A stretch of DNA of 64,000 nt from Streptomyces sp. NBS 14/10 (GCF_002224125.1 NZ_NCSM01000007.1:605357-669356), one strand, 5' to 3'; shown: positions 42,684-53,875, counted from the stretch's first letter. A program made the numbers and translations. The notes: generated from the sequence alone by a model not told the origin.

Positions 42684-43771
42684 GACACCGCCCCTCTGTC
42701 CCACGTAACGCCCAAACCCGCACGTGCCGCGTCCAGTTCGGCCGCCAGCACCTCCACCAGCCGCGCGGCGGGCAGCTCCCGGGCCAGCCGGTGCCCCTGC
42801 CCCGCCCACAGCGCCATGCCCTGCGGATCGCCGGCCTTCGCCGCCGCCTTCCGCAGCCCCGAGGTGAGGTGGTGCACCTGGGGGTAGGCGGCCGGGGCGT
42901 ACCGGCCGTGCTCGCGCATGAAGCGGTTGACCAGCCCGCGCGCGGGGCGCCCGGAGAAGGCGCGGGTCAGCTCCGTACGGCCGAAGACCGGGTCGGTCAT
43001 GGCCCGCTTGTGCAGGGCGTTGGCCCCCGACTCGGGGCAGACCAGGAACGCGGTCCCCAGCTGGCCCGCGACCGCGCCCGCCGCCAGCACCCCGGCGATC
43101 TGCGAGCCGCGCATCAGCCCGCCCGCCGCGATGACCGGAATCTGCACGATCTCCCGGACCAGCCCGAGCAGCGACAGCAGGCCGAGCCCGGCACCCGTCC
43201 CGTCGGCGCGCGGGTCGTCGCGGTGGGTGCCCTGGTGGCCGCCCGCCTCGACGCCCTGCACGCATACGGCGTCGGCGCCCGCCCACTGGGCGGCCTGCGC
43301 CTCGGCGGGCGAGGTCACGGTCACCACCGTCCGCGTCCCGACCTTCCCGAAGGCGTCGAGGACGGCGCGGGCGGGGCAGCCGAAGGTGAACGAGACGACC
43401 GGGACCGGGTCGTCGAGGAGTATCGCCAGCTTGGCGTCGTACGCGTCGTCGGAGCCCGCGTCGGGGTCGCCCAGCGGGGTGTCGTACCAGGCCGCCTCCC
43501 CGGCCAGCTGCTCCCGGTAGACCTCCACGGCGGCGGGGTCGGCGGTGAGCGCGTGTGGCATGAACAGGTTCACGCCGAAGGGCCGGGCGGTCTGCCCCCG
43601 CAGCTGCTTGATCTCCTCGTACATCGCCTCCGGCGTCTTGTAGCCGGCGGCAAGGAACCCGAGGCCACCGGCCTCGGAGACGGTGGCGGCCAACTGCGGG
43701 CAGGAGGCCCCACCCGCCATCGGGGCCTGCACGATCGGGTACCGAAAGAGATCGGTCAACGCGGAGGACAT
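42680..43771 (-). CDS. Nitronate monooxygenase
   Basis: 363-aa FMN-dependent TIM-barrel enzyme that oxidises alkyl nitronates, or a related 2-nitropropane-dioxygenase-type enzyme. Motifs: PIVQAPMAGGAS at the start, GVEAGGHQGTHRDD in the phosphate-binding region, VIAAGGLMRGSQIAGVLAAG. Ends coupled to rsmE and is located downstream of dnaJ, from which it is separated by a hairpin. Confidence 0.9.
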   Translation of the reverse strand: MSSALTDLFRYPIVQAPMAGGASCPQLAATVSEAGGLGFLAAGYKTPEAMYEEIKQLRGQTARPFGVNLFMPHALTADPAAVEVYREQLAGEAAWYDTPLGDPDAGSDDAYDAKLAILLDDPVPVVSFTFGCPARAVLDAFGKVGTRTVVTVTSPAEAQAAQWAGADAVCVQGVEAGGHQGTHRDDPRADGTGAGLGLLSLLGLVREIVQIPVIAAGGLMRGSQIAGVLAAGAVAGQLGTAFLVCPESGANALHKRAMTDPVFGRTELTRAFSGRPARGLVNRFMREHGRYAPAAYPQVHHLTSGLRKAAAKAGDPQGMALWAGQGHRLARELPAARLVEVLAAELDAARAGLGVTWDRGAVS

Positions 43772-43828
43772 GGCGACATCGTGTCATGTCCTCCGCGTGA
43801 ATCCGTACTCGGCTCGGTGCCGCTCAGG

Positions 43829-43853
43829 GCCGCCTCAGGCCCGCTGAGGCGGC
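43829..43853 (-). terminator. Hairpin downstream of dnaJ
   Basis: GCCGCCTCAG (43829-43838) and CTGAGGCGGC (43844-43853) are exact 10-bp inverted repeats around a 5-base loop. On the minus strand this lies at the end of the second copy of the dnaJ tail and likely ends the hrcA-dnaJ transcript. No U-tract, as usual in this genus. Confidence 0.55.
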
Positions 43854-43909
43854 TACCGTCCGTTGAACGCATCCTTCAAGCGCGAGAACAACCCCTGCTG
43901 CCCTGGCTT
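43853..43909 (-). repeat. Second copy of the dnaJ 3' end (57-bp direct repeat)
   Basis: Identical over 57 bp to 43954-44010, the end of dnaJ encoding the C-terminal KPGQQGLFSRLKDAFNGR and stop. The two copies are separated by 44 bp of GC-rich sequence. The outer copy abuts the terminator hairpin and is not translated as part of dnaJ. Confidence 0.9.
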
Positions 43910-43953
43910 ACTGCATTCCCCCGGGGACAACCCCCGGACCCCCGGCCGGGCGC

Positions 43954-45090
43954 CTACCGTCCGTTGAACGCATCCTTCAAGCGCGAGAACAACCCCTGCT
44001 GCCCTGGCTTGAATTCGCCCGTCGGCCGCTCCTCGCCCCGCAGCTTGGCCAGCCGCCGCAGCAGCTCCTCCTGCTCCGGGTCGAGCTTGGACGGGGTCTG
44101 CACCTCGACGTGGACGATCAGGTCGCCCCGGCCGCCGCCGCGCAGGTGGGTGACGCCGCGCTGGTGGAGCGGGATCGACTGGCCGGACTGGGTGCCGGGC
44201 CGGATGTCGACGTCCTCCCGGCCGTCGAGCGTGTCCAGGGGCACCTTCGTGCCCAGGGACGCCGCCGTCATCGGGATGGTCACCGTGCAGTGCAGATCGT
44301 CGCCCCGGCGCTGGAAGACCGCGTGCGGCAGTTCGTGGATCTCCACGTACAGATCGCCCGCCGGGCCGCCGCCCGGGCCGACCTCGCCCTCGCCGGCGAG
44401 CTGGATCCGGGTGCCGTTGTCCACACCGGCCGGGATCTTGACGGTCAGCGTCCGGCGCGAGCGGATCCGCCCGTCGCCCGCGCACTCCGGGCACGGGGTC
44501 GGCACCACGGTGCCGAAGCCCTGGCACTGCGGGCACGGCCGGGAGGTCATGACCTGGCCGAGGAAGGACCGCGTCACCTGGGACACCTCGCCCCGGCCGC
44601 GGCACATGTCACAGGTCTGCGCCGTGGTGCCGGGCGCCGCGCCCTCGCCGCTGCACGTCGTACAGACGACCGCGGTGTCGACCTGGATGTCCTTGGTGGT
44701 CCCGAAGGCCGCCTCGGTCAGCTCGATGTCGAGGCGGATCATGGCGTCCTGGCCGCGCCGGGTCCTGGACCGCGGGCCGCGCTGGGACGCGGTGCCGAAG
44801 AAGGCGTCCATGATGTCGGAGAAGTTCCCGAAGCCGGCGCCGAAGCCGCCTGCCCCGCCCCCGCCGCCCGCGGCGGACAACGGGTCCCCGCCCAGGTCGT
44901 AGACCTGCTTCTTCTGAGGATCGGACAAGACCTCGTAGGCGGCGTTGATCTCCTTGAACCGCTCCTGGGTCTTGGGATCCGGATTAACATCCGGATGCAG
45001 CTCACGGGCGAGCCGGCGAAATGCCTTCTTGATCTCGTCCTGTGAGGCATCACGCCGCACGCCCAGGACTGCGTAGTAGTCCGTCGCCAC
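43954..45090 (-). CDS. dnaJ: Chaperone DnaJ (Hsp40)
   Basis: 378-aa co-chaperone of DnaK. The J domain has HPD at 32-34 (ARELHPDVNPD), followed by a Gly-rich linker and four zinc motifs (CTTCSGEG, CDMCRGRG, CPQCQGFG, CPECAGDG), then the C-terminal substrate-binding domains. The GTG start immediately follows the hrcA stop, with no gap. Controlled together with hrcA through the CIRCE element upstream. Its 3' end is part of a 57-bp duplication. Confidence 0.96.
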   Translation of the reverse strand: MATDYYAVLGVRRDASQDEIKKAFRRLARELHPDVNPDPKTQERFKEINAAYEVLSDPQKKQVYDLGGDPLSAAGGGGGAGGFGAGFGNFSDIMDAFFGTASQRGPRSRTRRGQDAMIRLDIELTEAAFGTTKDIQVDTAVVCTTCSGEGAAPGTTAQTCDMCRGRGEVSQVTRSFLGQVMTSRPCPQCQGFGTVVPTPCPECAGDGRIRSRRTLTVKIPAGVDNGTRIQLAGEGEVGPGGGPAGDLYVEIHELPHAVFQRRGDDLHCTVTIPMTAASLGTKVPLDTLDGREDVDIRPGTQSGQSIPLHQRGVTHLRGGGRGDLIVHVEVQTPSKLDPEQEELLRRLAKLRGEERPTGEFKPGQQGLFSRLKDAFNGR

Positions 45091-46107
45091 TTACGACTCC
45101 GCCAGGATCTGTCCGACGTAACGTGCCACTGCGCGTACCGCTCCCATCGTTCCGGGGTAGTCCATGCGGGTCGGTCCGACCACGCCGAGTTTGGCGACCG
45201 CCTCGTCGCCCGAACCGTAGCCGACTGCCACGACCGAAGTGGAATTCAGGCCCTCGTGAGCATTCTCATGACCGATCCGTACGGTCATGCCCGAGTCCTT
45301 CGCCTCGCCCAGCAACTTGAGCAGCACGACCTGCTCCTCGAGCGCTTCGAGCACGGGCCGGATCGTCAGGGGGAAATCATGCGCGAAGCGGGTGAGATTG
45401 GCGGTGCCGCCGATCATCAGCCGCTCCTCGGTCTCTTCGACCAGCGTCTCCAGCAGGGTGGCCAGGACCGTCGAGACGGCCCCCCGGTCCTCCTGCTCGA
45501 AGGACTCGGGCAGATCCTGCACCAGCAGCGGCACATCCGCGAACCGCCGGCCCACGACCCGGCTGTTCAGCCTGGCCCGCAGGTCCGCGAGCGACTCCTC
45601 GCTCACGGGCGCCGGACAGTCCACCATGCGCTGCTCGACCCGCCCGGTGTCGGTGATCAGCACCAGCATCACCCGCGCCGGGCTCATCGCCAGCAGCTCC
45701 ACATGGCGGACCGTCGAGCGGGTCAGCGAGGGGTACTGCACCACCGCCACCTGCCGGGTCAGCTGCGCGAGCAGCCGGACCGTACGGCCCACCACGTCGT
45801 CCAGGTCCACGGCGCTGTCCAGGAAGTTCTGGATGGCCCGCCGCTCCGGCGTGGACAGGGGCTTCACCCCGGCCAGCCTGTCGACGAACAGCCGGTAGCC
45901 CTTGTCCGTAGGGATGCGCCCGGCGCTGGTGTGCGGCTGGGCGATGAAGCCCTCGTCCTCCAGGGCCGCCATGTCGTTGCGCACCGTGGCCGGGGAGACG
46001 CCCAGCCGGTGCCGCTCGGTGAGCGCCTTGGAGCCGACCGGCTCCTCCGTGCCCACATAGTCCTGGACGATCGCACGCAGTACCTCGAGTCTGCGTTCGC
46101 TGAGCAC
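45091..46107 (-). CDS. hrcA: Heat-inducible transcription repressor HrcA
   Basis: 338-aa repressor of chaperone genes. The N-terminal winged helix holds [20 protein letters not shown] and [24 protein letters not shown]-like middle and a C-terminal oligomerisation part follow. The GTG at 46107 has GGAGG eight bases upstream. The dnaJ gene follows directly. HrcA binds CIRCE, which is present 42 bp upstream of this start, so the operon is autoregulated and heat-inducible. Confidence 0.96.
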   Translation of the reverse strand: MLSERRLEVLRAIVQDYVGTEEPVGSKALTERHRLGVSPATVRNDMAALEDEGFIAQPHTSAGRIPTDKGYRLFVDRLAGVKPLSTPERRAIQNFLDSAVDLDDVVGRTVRLLAQLTRQVAVVQYPSLTRSTVRHVELLAMSPARVMLVLITDTGRVEQRMVDCPAPVSEESLADLRARLNSRVVGRRFADVPLLVQDLPESFEQEDRGAVSTVLATLLETLVEETEERLMIGGTANLTRFAHDFPLTIRPVLEALEEQVVLLKLLGEAKDSGMTVRIGHENAHEGLNSTSVVAVGYGSGDEAVAKLGVVGPTRMDYPGTMGAVRAVARYVGQILAES

Positions 46108-46148
46108 CGCGCGCACCTCCAGTCCAACCGTCTCATCAGGTATTCCCC

Positions 46149-46175
46149 CTGGCACTCAATGGTCACGAGTGCCAG
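46149..46175 (-). promoter_or_regulatory. CIRCE operator
   Basis: CTGGCACTC and GAGTGCCAG are exact 9-bp inverted repeats separated by 9 bp, the CIRCE architecture and close to its consensus. It lies between the divergent hrcA and MBL-hydrolase genes, 42 bp from the hrcA start. Confidence 0.92.
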
Positions 46176-46257
46176 AACCCCTCAGCCAGTGTACGGCGGG
46201 GTGCCGTGGCCGGGGCAAGAGCCGCCGCTTTGCCACCGCTGGAGCTAGCGTCTCCGT

Positions 46258-46986
46258 ATGGACACCCGTTGGGAAGAGGCGCGCTGGGAAGATCTCGCGC
46301 CGTCCGTCGTCCGGTGCCGGCTGCCCGGCTGGGACGCGACCGTCGGCGCGATCGCCGGCCGAACCGGCGTGCTGGTCGTCGACACCGGCGCCGACCTGGC
46401 CGAGGGCGCGTGGGTTCGGCGCGAGGTCACCCGGCTCTTCGGCCGCCGGCCCACCCACATCGCCCTCACCCATCCCCACTTCGACCATGTCTTCGGCACC
46501 GCCGCCTTCGCGGGCTGCGAGGTGTACGGGGCCGCCGGGCTCGACGAGTTGCTGCGCCGCGAACGGGACGCGCTGCGCGACGACGCGGTGCGGCACGGCG
46601 CGGACCCCGGCGCCGCCGCCGGGGCCGCCGACCATCTCGTACGCCCGCACCACCTGGTGTGCGGCGAGCTCACCCTGGACCTGGGCGACCGGCCCGTCCT
46701 GCTGGCGAACGTGGGCCCCGGCCACACCGCCCACGACCTGGCCGTCCTCGTCCCCGGCCGGGCCCCGGGCGAACCCGAGGTGGTCTTCTGCGGCGATCTG
46801 GTCGAGGAGTCGGGGCCGCCCCAGGCGGGCCCCGACGCGATCCCCGGCCAGTGGCCCGCCGCCCTGGACCGGCTGCTCGCCCTCGGCGGTGAGGACGCGG
46901 TGTACGTCCCGGGGCACGGCGCCGCCGTGGACGCCCGTTTCGTCCGGGCGCAGCGCGATGAACTCGCGGCTCGTTTCGGCCGCTGA
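46258..46986 (+). CDS. MBL-fold metallohydrolase
   Basis: 242-aa metallo-beta-lactamase-fold enzyme. The metal motif LTHPHFDHVFGT carries HxHxDH-like ligands, and VGPGHTAHD, CGDLVEE and YVPGHGAAVD supply the remaining ligands. Likely a thioesterase or small-molecule hydrolase; the substrate is not evident. ATG start at 46258, divergent from hrcA with CIRCE in between. Confidence 0.9.
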   Translation: MDTRWEEARWEDLAPSVVRCRLPGWDATVGAIAGRTGVLVVDTGADLAEGAWVRREVTRLFGRRPTHIALTHPHFDHVFGTAAFAGCEVYGAAGLDELLRRERDALRDDAVRHGADPGAAAGAADHLVRPHHLVCGELTLDLGDRPVLLANVGPGHTAHDLAVLVPGRAPGEPEVVFCGDLVEESGPPQAGPDAIPGQWPAALDRLLALGGEDAVYVPGHGAAVDARFVRAQRDELAARFGR

Positions 46987-47041
46987 ACTCACGGCCCGTT
47001 TCGGCGTGTCCTCCTGAGGTCGCCGCCGCGGCGCTAGGGTC

Positions 47042-47878
47042 ATGCGGATGCGACAGTACGACCCGGATCTGACCCCGCCCTGGAAGCGCCAGGCGCCCGC
47101 GCCCGAGGTGCCCGCCGAGCCCGACCTGGTCGTCGAGGAGGTCACCACCGGGTTCTGTGGCGCCGTGATCCGCTGCGAGAAGACCGCGCAGGGCCCCACG
47201 GTGACTCTGGAAGACCGTTTCGGTAAACATCGAGTCTTCCCCATGGAGCCGCGCGGCTTCCTTCTGGAGGGCCGCGTCGTCACCCTGATACGCCCCCGCG
47301 CCGCCGCCCCCACGGGCCCGCGCCGCACGGCCTCCGGCTCCCTTGCCCTCCCCCAGGCCCGCGCGCGCGTCGCCCGCGCGGGGCGCATCTACGTGGAGGG
47401 GCGCCATGACGCGGAGCTCGTCGAGCGGGTGTGGGGGGACGATCTGCGTATCGAGGGCGTGGTCGTGGAGTACCTGGAGGGGATCGACGACCTGCCCGCG
47501 ATCGTCCGCGACTTCTCCCCCGGCCCCGACGCCCGTCTCGGCGTGCTGGTCGACCATCTGGTCCCGGGCACCAAGGAGTCCCGTATCGCGGCCGAGGTCA
47601 CCGGCGAGCACGTACTGATCGTCGGGCACCCCTATATCGACGTATGGGAGGCCGTGAAGCCCTCCTCGGTCGGCATTCCGGCCTGGCCGACGGTGCCGCG
47701 CGGCCAGGACTGGAAGACGGGTGTCTGCCGGGCGCTGGGGTGGCCCGAGAACACGGGGGCGGCCTGGCAGCGGATCCTGTCCTCGGTCCGCTCGTACAAG
47801 GACCTGGAGTCGGCCCTGCTGGGGCGGGTGGAGGAGCTGATCGACCATGTGACCGTGGGCGGCCCGGCGGGGCCGTAG
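47042..47878 (+). CDS. DUF3097-family protein
   Basis: 278-aa protein of the actinobacterial DUF3097 family, common next to hemW. It begins MRMRQYDPDLTPPWKR and contains a conserved core, RIYVEGRHDAELVERVWGDD, that looks TOPRIM-like, followed by ILIVGHPYIDVWEAVKP-type sequence (VLIVGHPYIDVWEAVKP). Role unknown; a nucleic-acid function is suggested by the TOPRIM-like core. Start could be 47042 or 47048. Confidence 0.85.
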   Translation: MRMRQYDPDLTPPWKRQAPAPEVPAEPDLVVEEVTTGFCGAVIRCEKTAQGPTVTLEDRFGKHRVFPMEPRGFLLEGRVVTLIRPRAAAPTGPRRTASGSLALPQARARVARAGRIYVEGRHDAELVERVWGDDLRIEGVVVEYLEGIDDLPAIVRDFSPGPDARLGVLVDHLVPGTKESRIAAEVTGEHVLIVGHPYIDVWEAVKPSSVGIPAWPTVPRGQDWKTGVCRALGWPENTGAAWQRILSSVRSYKDLESALLGRVEELIDHVTVGGPAGP

Positions 47879-47954
47879 GGGGCCTGTGGGCCTGTGGGCC
47901 TGTCGGGGTGCCGGGTCGGTCGTCCGGGCGCCAGGTCAGGGCCTCGGGTCGGGC

Positions 47955-48132
47955 GGGCGCGCCGGGCCGTCCTCCGGACCTTGGGTCACGCGGAGCGACT
48001 GGTCGGGCCGGCATCTCGGGTCAGGCGGGCGCCTTGGGACGGGCGCCTCGGAGCATGCCGGCGCGCCGAGTCAGGCGGGCGCGCCGGGTCGTCCTCCGGG
48101 CCTCGGGTCAGGCGGGCGCCTCGGATCGGGCG
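47955..48132 (+). repeat. Intergenic imperfect direct repeats
   Basis: A segment beginning GGGCGGGCGCGCCGGG and continuing through CGTCCTCCGG to a cluster of GGGTCA occurs near 47955 and again, with few changes, near 48073. Shorter copies of CGGGTCAGGCGGGCGCC lie between and after. They fill the gap between two convergent genes, like the array at 16655. Confidence 0.6.
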
Positions 48133-49365
48133 TCAGTCCACCAGATCGCGCACCACCGCGTCGGCCAGCAGCCGCCCCCGCAGGGTGAGCACCGCCCGGC
48201 CCGCGCCGTACGACTCCGGCTCCAGCAGGCCGTCCGTCACTGCCCGCGCCGCCGCGGCGGCGCCAGCGGGGGCCAGCAGGTCCAGCGGGCAGCCCTCCGC
48301 GAGCCGCAGCTCCAGCAGGATCCGCTCCACCCGGCGCTCCTCGTCGGTCAGCACCTCGCGGCCCGCCCCCGGGGACCGGCCCTCGCTCAGGGCCTGCGCG
48401 TAGGCGCCGGGGTGCTTCACGTTCCACCAGCGCACACCGCCCACATGGCTGTGCGCGCCGGGGCCGGCGCCCCACCAGTCCGCGCCGCGCCAGTACAGCT
48501 CGTTGTGGCGGCACCGGCCGGCGTCCGTCGTGGCCCAGTTCGACACCTCGTACCAGCGGAACCCGGCCGCCGACAGCATCTCGTCCGCGATGAGATACCG
48601 GTCGGCGTGCACATCGTCGTCGGTCATCGGCACCTCGCCGCGCCGGATCCGCCGGGCGAGCTGGGTGCCCTCCTCGACGATCAGCGCGTACGCCGACACA
48701 TGGTCGGGCCCGGCGCCCAGCGCGGCCTCCAGCGAGGCGCGCCAGTCCTCGTCGCTCTCCCCCGGCGTGCCGTAGATCAGGTCCAGGTTCACATGGTCGA
48801 ATCCGGCCGCCCGCGCCTCGGCCACGCACGCCTCGGGGCGGCCCGGGGTGTGGGTGCGGTCCAGTACCCGCAGAACGTGCTGCCGGGCGCTCTGCATCCC
48901 GAACGACACCCGGTTGAACCCGGCCGCCCGCAGCTGCTCCAGATAGCGCGGGTCGACCGACTCCGGGTTGGCCTCGGTGGTGACCTCGGCCCCCTCCGCC
49001 AACCCGAACTCGTCCCGGATGGCACCGAGCATCCGCCCGAGGTCGGCAGCCGCCAGCAGGGTCGGGGTGCCGCCCCCGACGAATACGGTCTCGACCGGCC
49101 GGGGGTCGTCCCCCAGCACCTTGCGGGCGAGGCGGACCTCCTCGACGACCATGTCGGCGTAGTTGTCGCGCGAGGCGAGCACGCCACCGGATCCGCGCAG
49201 CTCAGTGGCGGTGTAGGTGTTGAAGTCGCAGTAGCCGCAGCGCGTCGCGCAGTAGGGCACATGCAGATAGAACCCGAGCGGCCGGCTCGCCGCCCCGGCC
49301 ACGGCGCTCACGGGCAGCGCGCCGTCCTCGGGCATGGGCTCGCCATCGGGCAGTACGGAAGGCAT
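48133..49365 (-). CDS. hemW: Radical SAM heme chaperone HemW
   Basis: 410-aa protein formerly annotated as oxygen-independent coproporphyrinogen oxidase. The 4Fe-4S motif CATRCGYCDFNTYT has Cys39, Cys43 and Cys46 in the CxxxCxxC pattern, followed by VFVGGGTPTLL. The single extra Cys of true HemN is absent in that motif. It delivers heme to respiratory proteins. Start ATG 49365; an ATG three codons upstream is equally possible. Confidence 0.92.
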   Translation of the reverse strand: MPSVLPDGEPMPEDGALPVSAVAGAASRPLGFYLHVPYCATRCGYCDFNTYTATELRGSGGVLASRDNYADMVVEEVRLARKVLGDDPRPVETVFVGGGTPTLLAAADLGRMLGAIRDEFGLAEGAEVTTEANPESVDPRYLEQLRAAGFNRVSFGMQSARQHVLRVLDRTHTPGRPEACVAEARAAGFDHVNLDLIYGTPGESDEDWRASLEAALGAGPDHVSAYALIVEEGTQLARRIRRGEVPMTDDDVHADRYLIADEMLSAAGFRWYEVSNWATTDAGRCRHNELYWRGADWWGAGPGAHSHVGGVRWWNVKHPGAYAQALSEGRSPGAGREVLTDEERRVERILLELRLAEGCPLDLLAPAGAAAAARAVTDGLLEPESYGAGRAVLTLRGRLLADAVVRDLVD

Positions 49366-49586
49366 GCCCCCCATTGTCCGCCATCGGCGCAGCGCGCCGA
49401 ACGCCTCGGCGGCGCCGGGGTAGGAGGAGCGCTCGGCGCCGTTCAGCAGGCCGGGCTCGGCCGGGAGGCCCGCGCGGCCGGGGCCCGCCCCGCCAGAGGC
49501 CCGCCCCGCCAGAGGCCTGGGCCGGGCCCAGGTCCCTGGCGGGGGCGGAGCCCCGGTGTCAGGTCGGGGAGCCGCCGGAGCGCTCC
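49366..49586. other. Intergenic region with palindrome
   Basis: 221 bp between SpoIIE-phosphatase and hemW genes. It contains the palindrome CCTGGGCC-G-GGCCCAGG (49516-49532), nested in a wider CGCCAGAGG/CCCTGGCGG repeat. Likely a terminator of the phosphatase gene. No open frame of note. Confidence 0.45.
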
Positions 49587-51755
49587 CTACCGCGCCCGCA
49601 GCACCAGCATCGCCAGATCGTCGTCCGGCGGCTCGACCGCGAACGCGTGCACCGCCTGGCGGATCCGCTCCGCCAGATCGCTCGCGTCCAGCCCCACACA
49701 GTCGCCGAGCAGCGACGCCAGCCCGTCCCCGTCGTCGAACTGCCGGGCGCCGGATCTGTGCTCCGTCACCCCGTCCGTCACGCACACCAGCGTCTCCCCG
49801 GGCGCCAGCTCGAAGGTCTCGCTCTGGTACGCGACGTCGTCCACGACGCCCAGCAGGATCTGCGGCTCGGCGACGGTGCGCACCGACCCGTCGGGCCGCA
49901 GGACCAGGGGCAGCGGATGTCCCGCGCTGGCGAGCGTGCAGCGGATGCCGTCCTCGCCCTCCTCGCCCAGCGGCACCAGCTCCCCGTACAGCAGCGACAG
50001 GAACCGCGACACCCCGCCGCCCACCGGCAGCCCCACGCCCGCGGCCACGGCCTCCGCCGCGCCCTCGACGGCGGCCTCGACGGCCTCCTCCCCGAGCATC
50101 CGGTTGAGTCGTTCCAGGACCGCCCCGACGTCGTACCCCTCGCGCGCCAGCAGCCGCAGCCAGGGCCGTACGAGCCCGGTCACCACGGCCGCCTCCGGCC
50201 CGTTGCCGCATACGTCGCCCAGGACGAAGACCCAACGGCCGTTCCCCGCGGGGAAGATGTCGTAGAAGTCACCCCCGGCCGACGTGCCGCCGGTCGGCTC
50301 GTACACCACCGCCGACTCCACGCCCGGGATCCGCGCGATACGGGACGGCAGCAGGCCGCGCTGGAGCACTCGGCTGATCGTCTCCTGGCGTGTGTACTGC
50401 CGGGCGGAGGCCAGTGCCAGCGCGACCCGGCGGGCGAAGTCCTCGACCAGTCCGGCCACCTCGCCCGGCACCCGCATCAGCCCGGCCCGGCCGAGCAGCA
50501 GCGTGCCGACGGTGCGCCCGCCCGCGATCAGGCGGCAGGCCAGGGCCGCGCCGCCGGGCCCGTACGCGGAGGGGTCGCTGGGCCACTGCCAGGGCACGGC
50601 CCGGCCGCGTGCGGTGGCGGGCAGTTCCAGCGGCTCCTTTTCGAGCAGCTGGCGGAGGGTTTCGATCCGGCTCTCGCTCGCGTGCCACACCTGGGCGAGC
50701 CGCGGCGGGCCGCCCTCCGTGTCGAGCCACACCGCGCTCCAGTCGGCGAACCGCGGTACGAGCAGCTGGGCGGCCAGCGAGGTCACCATGTCCTCGTCGA
50801 ACTGTCCGGCCAGCAGCTCGGACGCCTCGGCGAGGAAGGACAGCGCGCCCTCGCGGACCCACTCGGCGTCGGCGTCGCGGCCGCCGACGCGCCGGGGGTC
50901 GGGGGCCAGGAGCTCGACGGCGTACGCATCGCCGCCCGAGTCGCCGTTCAGTGTGTCGCCACTCGGCGGATCGCCCTTCAGGGAGGCGCCGTTGAGGGAG
51001 CCGTCCTTCAGGGGGCCGTCGCCCGAGGCGGCGGGCAGATCCGTCGGCAGCGAGCCGTCCGAAAGTGGTTCCCCCGGACCGGCGGCGGACTCGACCGCGG
51101 TGACGGGCAGTTGGAACCACACCGTCTTGCTGTCCCGGCGATAGGCCGTGCCCCAGCATTCGGCCAGCTCGGCGACCAGCCGCAGCCCGTGCCCGGCGCA
51201 CACCGGGTCCTCGCCCTCATCGGGTGGCTCACCGCGCAGGAAGCGGGTGGGGTGATGGTCCGTCACCTCCACGACCACGGAGGGCACTTCGCCGTCCCCG
51301 GTTAAGACGTCCAGCGCACAGCTCACCTCGACCGCCGTCCCGGCGTGCACCACGGCGTTGGTGACCAACTCGCTCACCAGCAGTACGACTTCGTCCGCGA
51401 CCCGGTCGGGAATCCGGCCGACCGCGGGGAAGTCGAGCGAGGTCCAGTCCGCGAGAGCCGTGCGCGCGAACCGGCGCGCGGCGGAGGCCGCCAGCGGATT
51501 GCCGGGCAGGCTGGTGCGCGCGGCGGCGATCCGAGCGGCCGGTACGGCCCCGGGCACGGCCACGAGCGCCGGCCCTGGCCCGGATCCGGGCCGGGGGCGG
51601 GGCACTACGCCCGGCACCGCCCCCGGCGCCGGATCAGATGTGACAGAAGCAGGTGTGACAGAAGCAGGTGTGGCAGAAGAAGGCGTCCCCACTGTGCGGC
51701 TCCTGAGCAGTCCCGGCCTAACGCCGTAGTCCGACACCGACAGAGTGGCAGACAT
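49587..51755 (-). CDS. PP2C/SpoIIE phosphatase with GAF and anti-sigma-type ATPase domains
   Basis: 722-aa signalling protein. After a Pro/Thr/Val-rich N-terminus, residues ~90-215 form an RsbW-like HATPase (VLLVSELVTNAVVHAGT, GHGLRLVAELAECWG). Residues ~290-460 are GAF-like. The C-terminal ~240 residues are a SpoIIE phosphatase (PTGGTSAGGDFYDIFPAGNG, DDLAMLVLRAR) with the Asp metal ligands. Such proteins tune sigma factors through anti-sigma antagonist dephosphorylation. The 5' end contains a 15-bp DNA repeat (near 51640-51690) giving an SVTPASVT-type repeat, and another Ser/Asp/Gly repeat separates the first two domains. Confidence 0.9.
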   Translation of the reverse strand: MSATLSVSDYGVRPGLLRSRTVGTPSSATPASVTPASVTSDPAPGAVPGVVPRPRPGSGPGPALVAVPGAVPAARIAAARTSLPGNPLAASAARRFARTALADWTSLDFPAVGRIPDRVADEVVLLVSELVTNAVVHAGTAVEVSCALDVLTGDGEVPSVVVEVTDHHPTRFLRGEPPDEGEDPVCAGHGLRLVAELAECWGTAYRRDSKTVWFQLPVTAVESAAGPGEPLSDGSLPTDLPAASGDGPLKDGSLNGASLKGDPPSGDTLNGDSGGDAYAVELLAPDPRRVGGRDADAEWVREGALSFLAEASELLAGQFDEDMVTSLAAQLLVPRFADWSAVWLDTEGGPPRLAQVWHASESRIETLRQLLEKEPLELPATARGRAVPWQWPSDPSAYGPGGAALACRLIAGGRTVGTLLLGRAGLMRVPGEVAGLVEDFARRVALALASARQYTRQETISRVLQRGLLPSRIARIPGVESAVVYEPTGGTSAGGDFYDIFPAGNGRWVFVLGDVCGNGPEAAVVTGLVRPWLRLLAREGYDVGAVLERLNRMLGEEAVEAAVEGAAEAVAAGVGLPVGGGVSRFLSLLYGELVPLGEEGEDGIRCTLASAGHPLPLVLRPDGSVRTVAEPQILLGVVDDVAYQSETFELAPGETLVCVTDGVTEHRSGARQFDDGDGLASLLGDCVGLDASDLAERIRQAVHAFAVEPPDDDLAMLVLRAR

Positions 51756-51930
51756 GCCGCCCTCATATGCGCCGAGTTACGCAAGTGAGCCGCGATGAGG
51801 GGAAAAATCAGGTGAACAGTGTGTCGGAGCTGCGGCACCTGTGCGGATGTTACGCCTCGGGTGGCGCATCAGCCCCACCCGACACCCCCGCCCGACACCC
51901 CGGCCGGGGATGCCCGCCACATACGTCCGC

Positions 51931-53826
<1,896 letters not shown>

Positions 53827-53875
53827 GGCATCCTCCGGAGCCCGCCTCAGTGCTTGTCTCGCTTGCCTCGCGCTT

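Noticed and set aside
41940..43787. Apparent fusion of nitronate monooxygenase region and rsmE in one frame
   Set aside because: The upstream half is the wrong frame of the nitronate monooxygenase gene; the two real genes overlap by four bases (GTGA).
43853..44605. Second open frame ending in the duplicated dnaJ tail
   Set aside because: Only its last 19 residues match DnaJ; the rest is the out-of-frame antisense of dnaJ, so it is not a second gene.
48133..50235. Longer HemW with a 290-residue N-terminal extension
   Set aside because: The extension is Arg/Gly-rich, antisense-like reading across the phosphatase gene; a plausible internal Met start gives a normal-length HemW.
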